DNA of 58,249 nucleotides, from the NCBI GenBank assembly GCA_012064415.1, contig SSNU01000046.1, forward strand, positions 1-58,249. The letters are read 5' to 3'. This document shows, piece after piece, positions 55,801 to 58,249 of this stretch (its first letter is position 1; every line of letters starts with the position of its first letter). The notes below the pieces were generated by a model, which searched no databases, was not told the DNA's origin, and was given only the letters and a program-made list of their open reading frames with translations. This DNA is from Gyrodactylus bullatarudis. Its lineage: Eukaryota > Platyhelminthes > Monogenea > Gyrodactylidea > Gyrodactylidae. Made by a program: the position numbers and the translations under genes.

Positions 55801-56832
55801 AATGGGGGGAGCATTTAGTTTTTATAATTATATACATATATATATATATATATATATACATAATTGAAAGCAAATTTTATTGTGTTACCAACTTTTTGGC
55901 TTTAGATTTAATACATTATTGGTAATCTTCTAATTAGTTTCTAATTTCTAGAAAATGTCAGATCCTTGAAAATTGCGAAATCATTAGAAGATTTACGCGT
56001 GAGGATTCGTGATAATAAGACAAGTTTGGAAAATTTCTTCGGTATCTTATCGGAAAGAATCGAGTGGTTTTACCTCAAGGTGAATACTCAAGCAAAGCTT
56101 GATGATTTCATGACCTGTTTCAAACCAGATTTACAAAATTTATTCATAGTTTATTATACACTTGCCAAATATAATCCTGAATACGATGCCACCAAAATTC
56201 AAGTGGATGATAAAATTAGTTATCTGAGAATGAAGAAGGTTAATTGGACTTCTCTAACAGCGGAAAATAAGCTGTTTATAGGAAAAATGCTTGCATTAGA
56301 CTATGAATTTGATCGAGTAAACTTCCATAATCTCAAAAGAAAATACGAGAAAAGTCTAGAACCTAAAATAATCCATGAGTTCATAAACGAAGACTCTGAC
56401 TTAAATAAGTTCATTCATGAAAATTTTAATCTTTCAAAAAAATTGACTCATAAAGATTTGAAAATTTTTCTATATTCAATTTTAAATTTTAAAGAATACC
56501 GTTTTACTTCAAGAATAATCGATGATATACATCATGATGTAATTCATAAATTTGAAGATAGCCTAATACAACTTAGGCATCCACCAGCTAAAAAGATTAT
56601 TGCTCTTGCTGTACAAATTCAAGTGAACAGTTGCATTAGAGCCTTTATGGAAAATAATTTTCAAGAGAAGCCAACGAATCTGATTGATAACTGGAAAAAC
56701 TACAAAAAATATGGCGCAATCATTTATCAAAAGGATAGCAATTATGATAAGGACAAATTAAAATACTTAAATGACTTGATTGAAAAAAAATCAAACAAGA
56801 ATCGACATCATTTAAATAATTCGAAGAAATAA
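52823..56832 (+). CDS. Cluster-family protein with repeated acidic region, 2 exons, 1194 aa
   Basis: Exons 52823-55526 and 55952-56832 total 3585 bases (1195 codons), joined at a phase-1 G|AA junction like the minus-strand paralogue. After an N-terminal hydrophobic stretch (INIFIIFIAGIV), exon 1 encodes a very hydrophilic Asn/Asp/Lys/Glu-rich region. It holds three long repeats of about 180-200 residues starting near residues 64, 242 and 443, each opening KEKF(K/R)(R/K)AHNIL and IHQF; repeats 1 and 3 are nearly identical in DNA. The exon ends with cluster blocks C and D (TSLEDFLEVNENL...WTCILSPNE, GKKIIALAGKK). Exon 2 is a complete domain (LFIGKMLALDYEFDRVNF, KKIIALAVQIQVN) closest to exon 3 of the 45368-49063 gene. 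The first 32 codons may be intronic: an acceptor CACAG|AA at 52919 would give the same junction from an unseen upstream exon. Function unknown. Confidence 0.65.
55834..55862. repeat. TA microsatellite in intron of the cluster gene
   Basis: Uninterrupted TA/AT dinucleotide run within intron 55527-55951. Confidence 0.8.
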
Positions 56833-57766
56833 ATTTTAATTAACTAATAACTTTTATTAAATTAACTCTATGAATTTCAGCGAACAATTATTTAATAGTA
56901 GGATTAGAATAAAGTGAATATATAGTTATATTTTTTAATTTCACTGAATACATCATATAGTAAAATACTAATTTTTCATAATTATTGTCCGATCGGTGTA
57001 TGTTTTGAAAATGATTTCATTGGTCAATACACCGAGCGGCTGAATTTCAATCATTCATGTCAATCACCTGTGTCGCATTCCTCCTATTAATAGATCAATG
57101 TGGTTTCAGTATTTTCAGATGCTACATGCTAAATGCAGGGTAATTTCTTATAAACTTGTGCGCGTGTATGTGCAGTATTTCAAACATTTAAAAATTGATA
57201 ACTTTGGCAAGGAAATTTTCAACAAAAATAAAATTTGCATATTCAGAATTATCTCAAAATGATGTACAAGTTCGTATAAATTTTATTCTTAAAATATTTT
57301 GTGAGAATAACTATCAAGAAGATGAACAAATGAAATAAAATATTTTTCATCCTTGAACTAAATGATAAAAATTGAAATTTAAGCATTTAATGAGTCATAA
57401 TTGCCACCATATCAAAAAAATATTCTAATAATGTATAGTTTGATTTGATCATTTAGCTTTCTTTAAAGTCCAATATCTTCCGTTTATGTCATAATTCAGA
57501 GAAGCTGTATCATTTTTGAAAAATATCTTACATCAGGCTTTGAAAGCCACGTCATCATAATGATCAGCGCAAAACACTGAATAACCTTTTCGACGACGTA
57601 AAGTTAATGTTTTGAATAATTACAAAGTGGAATTTGTAATGTTTTTTGCATAGTTTATGTCAAAATATACAATATACTTAAACATCGGGAGTTTCTTTTT
57701 TCAACAAATCTAATTATTTAAAAGAATAGAAACTGGCATTTCAAAATCAATCTTAAAATCAATCAA
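56833..57766. other. Intergenic; no gene seen
   Basis: 3' flank of the cluster gene and AT-rich DNA. Around 56992-57042 two imperfect inverted blocks (CGATCGGTGTAT, AATACACCGAGCGG) suggest a short palindromic repeat. Confidence 0.35.
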
Positions 57767-58128
57767 GTTCAGTCAGACTTAAAGGCTCCTGGAAGTAAAA
57801 GTGTATTGACAAATCGCGAGAAATTTCGTTTATCTATGATACTTAAGTGCCATCATACATCGACAATTAAGAGTATTCAAAAGGCGTTCTATCCTGATAT
57901 GAAATATCATTCATTTTTTGAGTAAGGTGTAACTTCTTATTTTAGTAGCGTCCGTAGACTTGAACGTTATTAAATTATTAAAGATCGCCAATTGTTCTCC
58001 GCAAACTGTAAGAATCATCCAATTTCTTTCTGGAGAGATGTCATCTTCCTTGATGAAGTGACTTTTCAAAATGTGAAAATATATGAAAGAAGAAGAGTTA
58101 TACCCTACTACAAGGATCAAGCCAAATA
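57767..58128 (+). pseudogene. Truncated Tc1-type transposase, relative of 49611-50534
   Basis: Encodes REKFRLSMILKCHHTSTIKS and IQKAFYPDMKYHS, matching IVKRNHTETIRSIQKIYYPD of the other copy. A 24-bp GT-AG candidate intron lies at the same site (57923-57946). The frame then has ISFWRDVIFLDEVTFQN, with the first catalytic Asp. Frames are broken, and the element is cut by a mariner end at 58130. Confidence 0.65.
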
Positions 58129-58129
58129 T

Positions 58130-58249
58130 TAGGTTGAGCGAAAAGTAATGGGACTGGATTTAATTAATACATATATTTACACAATATAGAAACATGATAT
58201 AATATCATCAATGGAAGTAGTTTCCTGATGAATTAAGACATTTCTGCCA
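58130..58249 (-). mobile_element. mariner element, 3' end only (continues past right edge)
   Basis: Begins TTAGGTTGAGCGAAAAGTAA next to TA (58128-58129), a mariner-type terminal repeat like TTAGGTTGGTGCAAAAGTAA of known mariners. On the minus strand 58249-58208 reads WQKCLNSSGNYFH and a stop, the usual C-terminus of mariner transposases (WQKCIDxxGxYF). It has inserted into the Tc1 remnant. Confidence 0.8.
58208..58249 (-). CDS. mariner transposase C-terminus, partial
   Basis: Fourteen codons including the stop, in the correct position and strand relative to the terminal repeat. Intactness cannot be judged because the rest is outside the window. Confidence 0.65.
   Translation of the reverse strand, partial: WQKCLNSSGNYFH

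Overview
The window is animal nuclear DNA: AT-rich (roughly 70% A+T by eye), intron-containing, standard code as far as the reading frames show, and dense in mobile DNA. The metazoan-type genes (phosphorylase kinase alpha, an FRMD3/5-type FERM protein, CHMP4, a secreted fibronectin-III protein) fix the kingdom. Many spliceosomal introns are only 25-33 bp, next to others of 0.5-2.3 kb, which suggests a compact, fast-evolving lineage (minimal introns are reported from dicyemids and, less extremely, flatworms). I cannot place the species.

Layout. 1-258: GC-rich FN3 exon of a gene running off the left edge (minus). 2695-5495: dead pogo/Tigger-type transposon whose 26-bp intron was hit by a Penelope-like element. 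6763-6934: 48-codon two-exon gene (minus). 7290-12097: 16-exon secreted protein with about eight FN3 domains (minus). 12540-13178: decayed Tc1/IS630-type transposase. 14276-14917: CHMP4 (minus). 15821-18010: intronless protein with P-loop and LRR-like tail (plus). 18226-26680: phosphorylase kinase alpha, 12 exons, C-terminal CaaX box (minus). It shares a 224-bp divergent promoter region with the FERM gene at 26905-39969 (plus). That gene carries a cluster of phase-0 microexons inside the F3 lobe and a choice of 3' ends (soluble or membrane-anchored). Its introns hold several foldback elements and a palindromic tRNA-like/hammerhead ribozyme element at 34136-34632.

43277-56832 holds a cluster of four genes of an unrecognised family, two on each strand and arranged divergently. 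Each gene is built from one to three copies of a roughly 230-residue helical domain, and multi-domain genes carry the domains on separate exons joined at phase 1. This family and the palindromic ribozyme element are the strongest candidates for undescribed biology. 49611-50534, 57767-58128 and 58130-58249 are Tc1 and mariner remnants.

Splice models were built by hand from GT/GC-AG signals, frame continuity and family match. For the four large multi-exon genes the summed exon lengths are exact multiples of three. No search, transcript or structure prediction was available.
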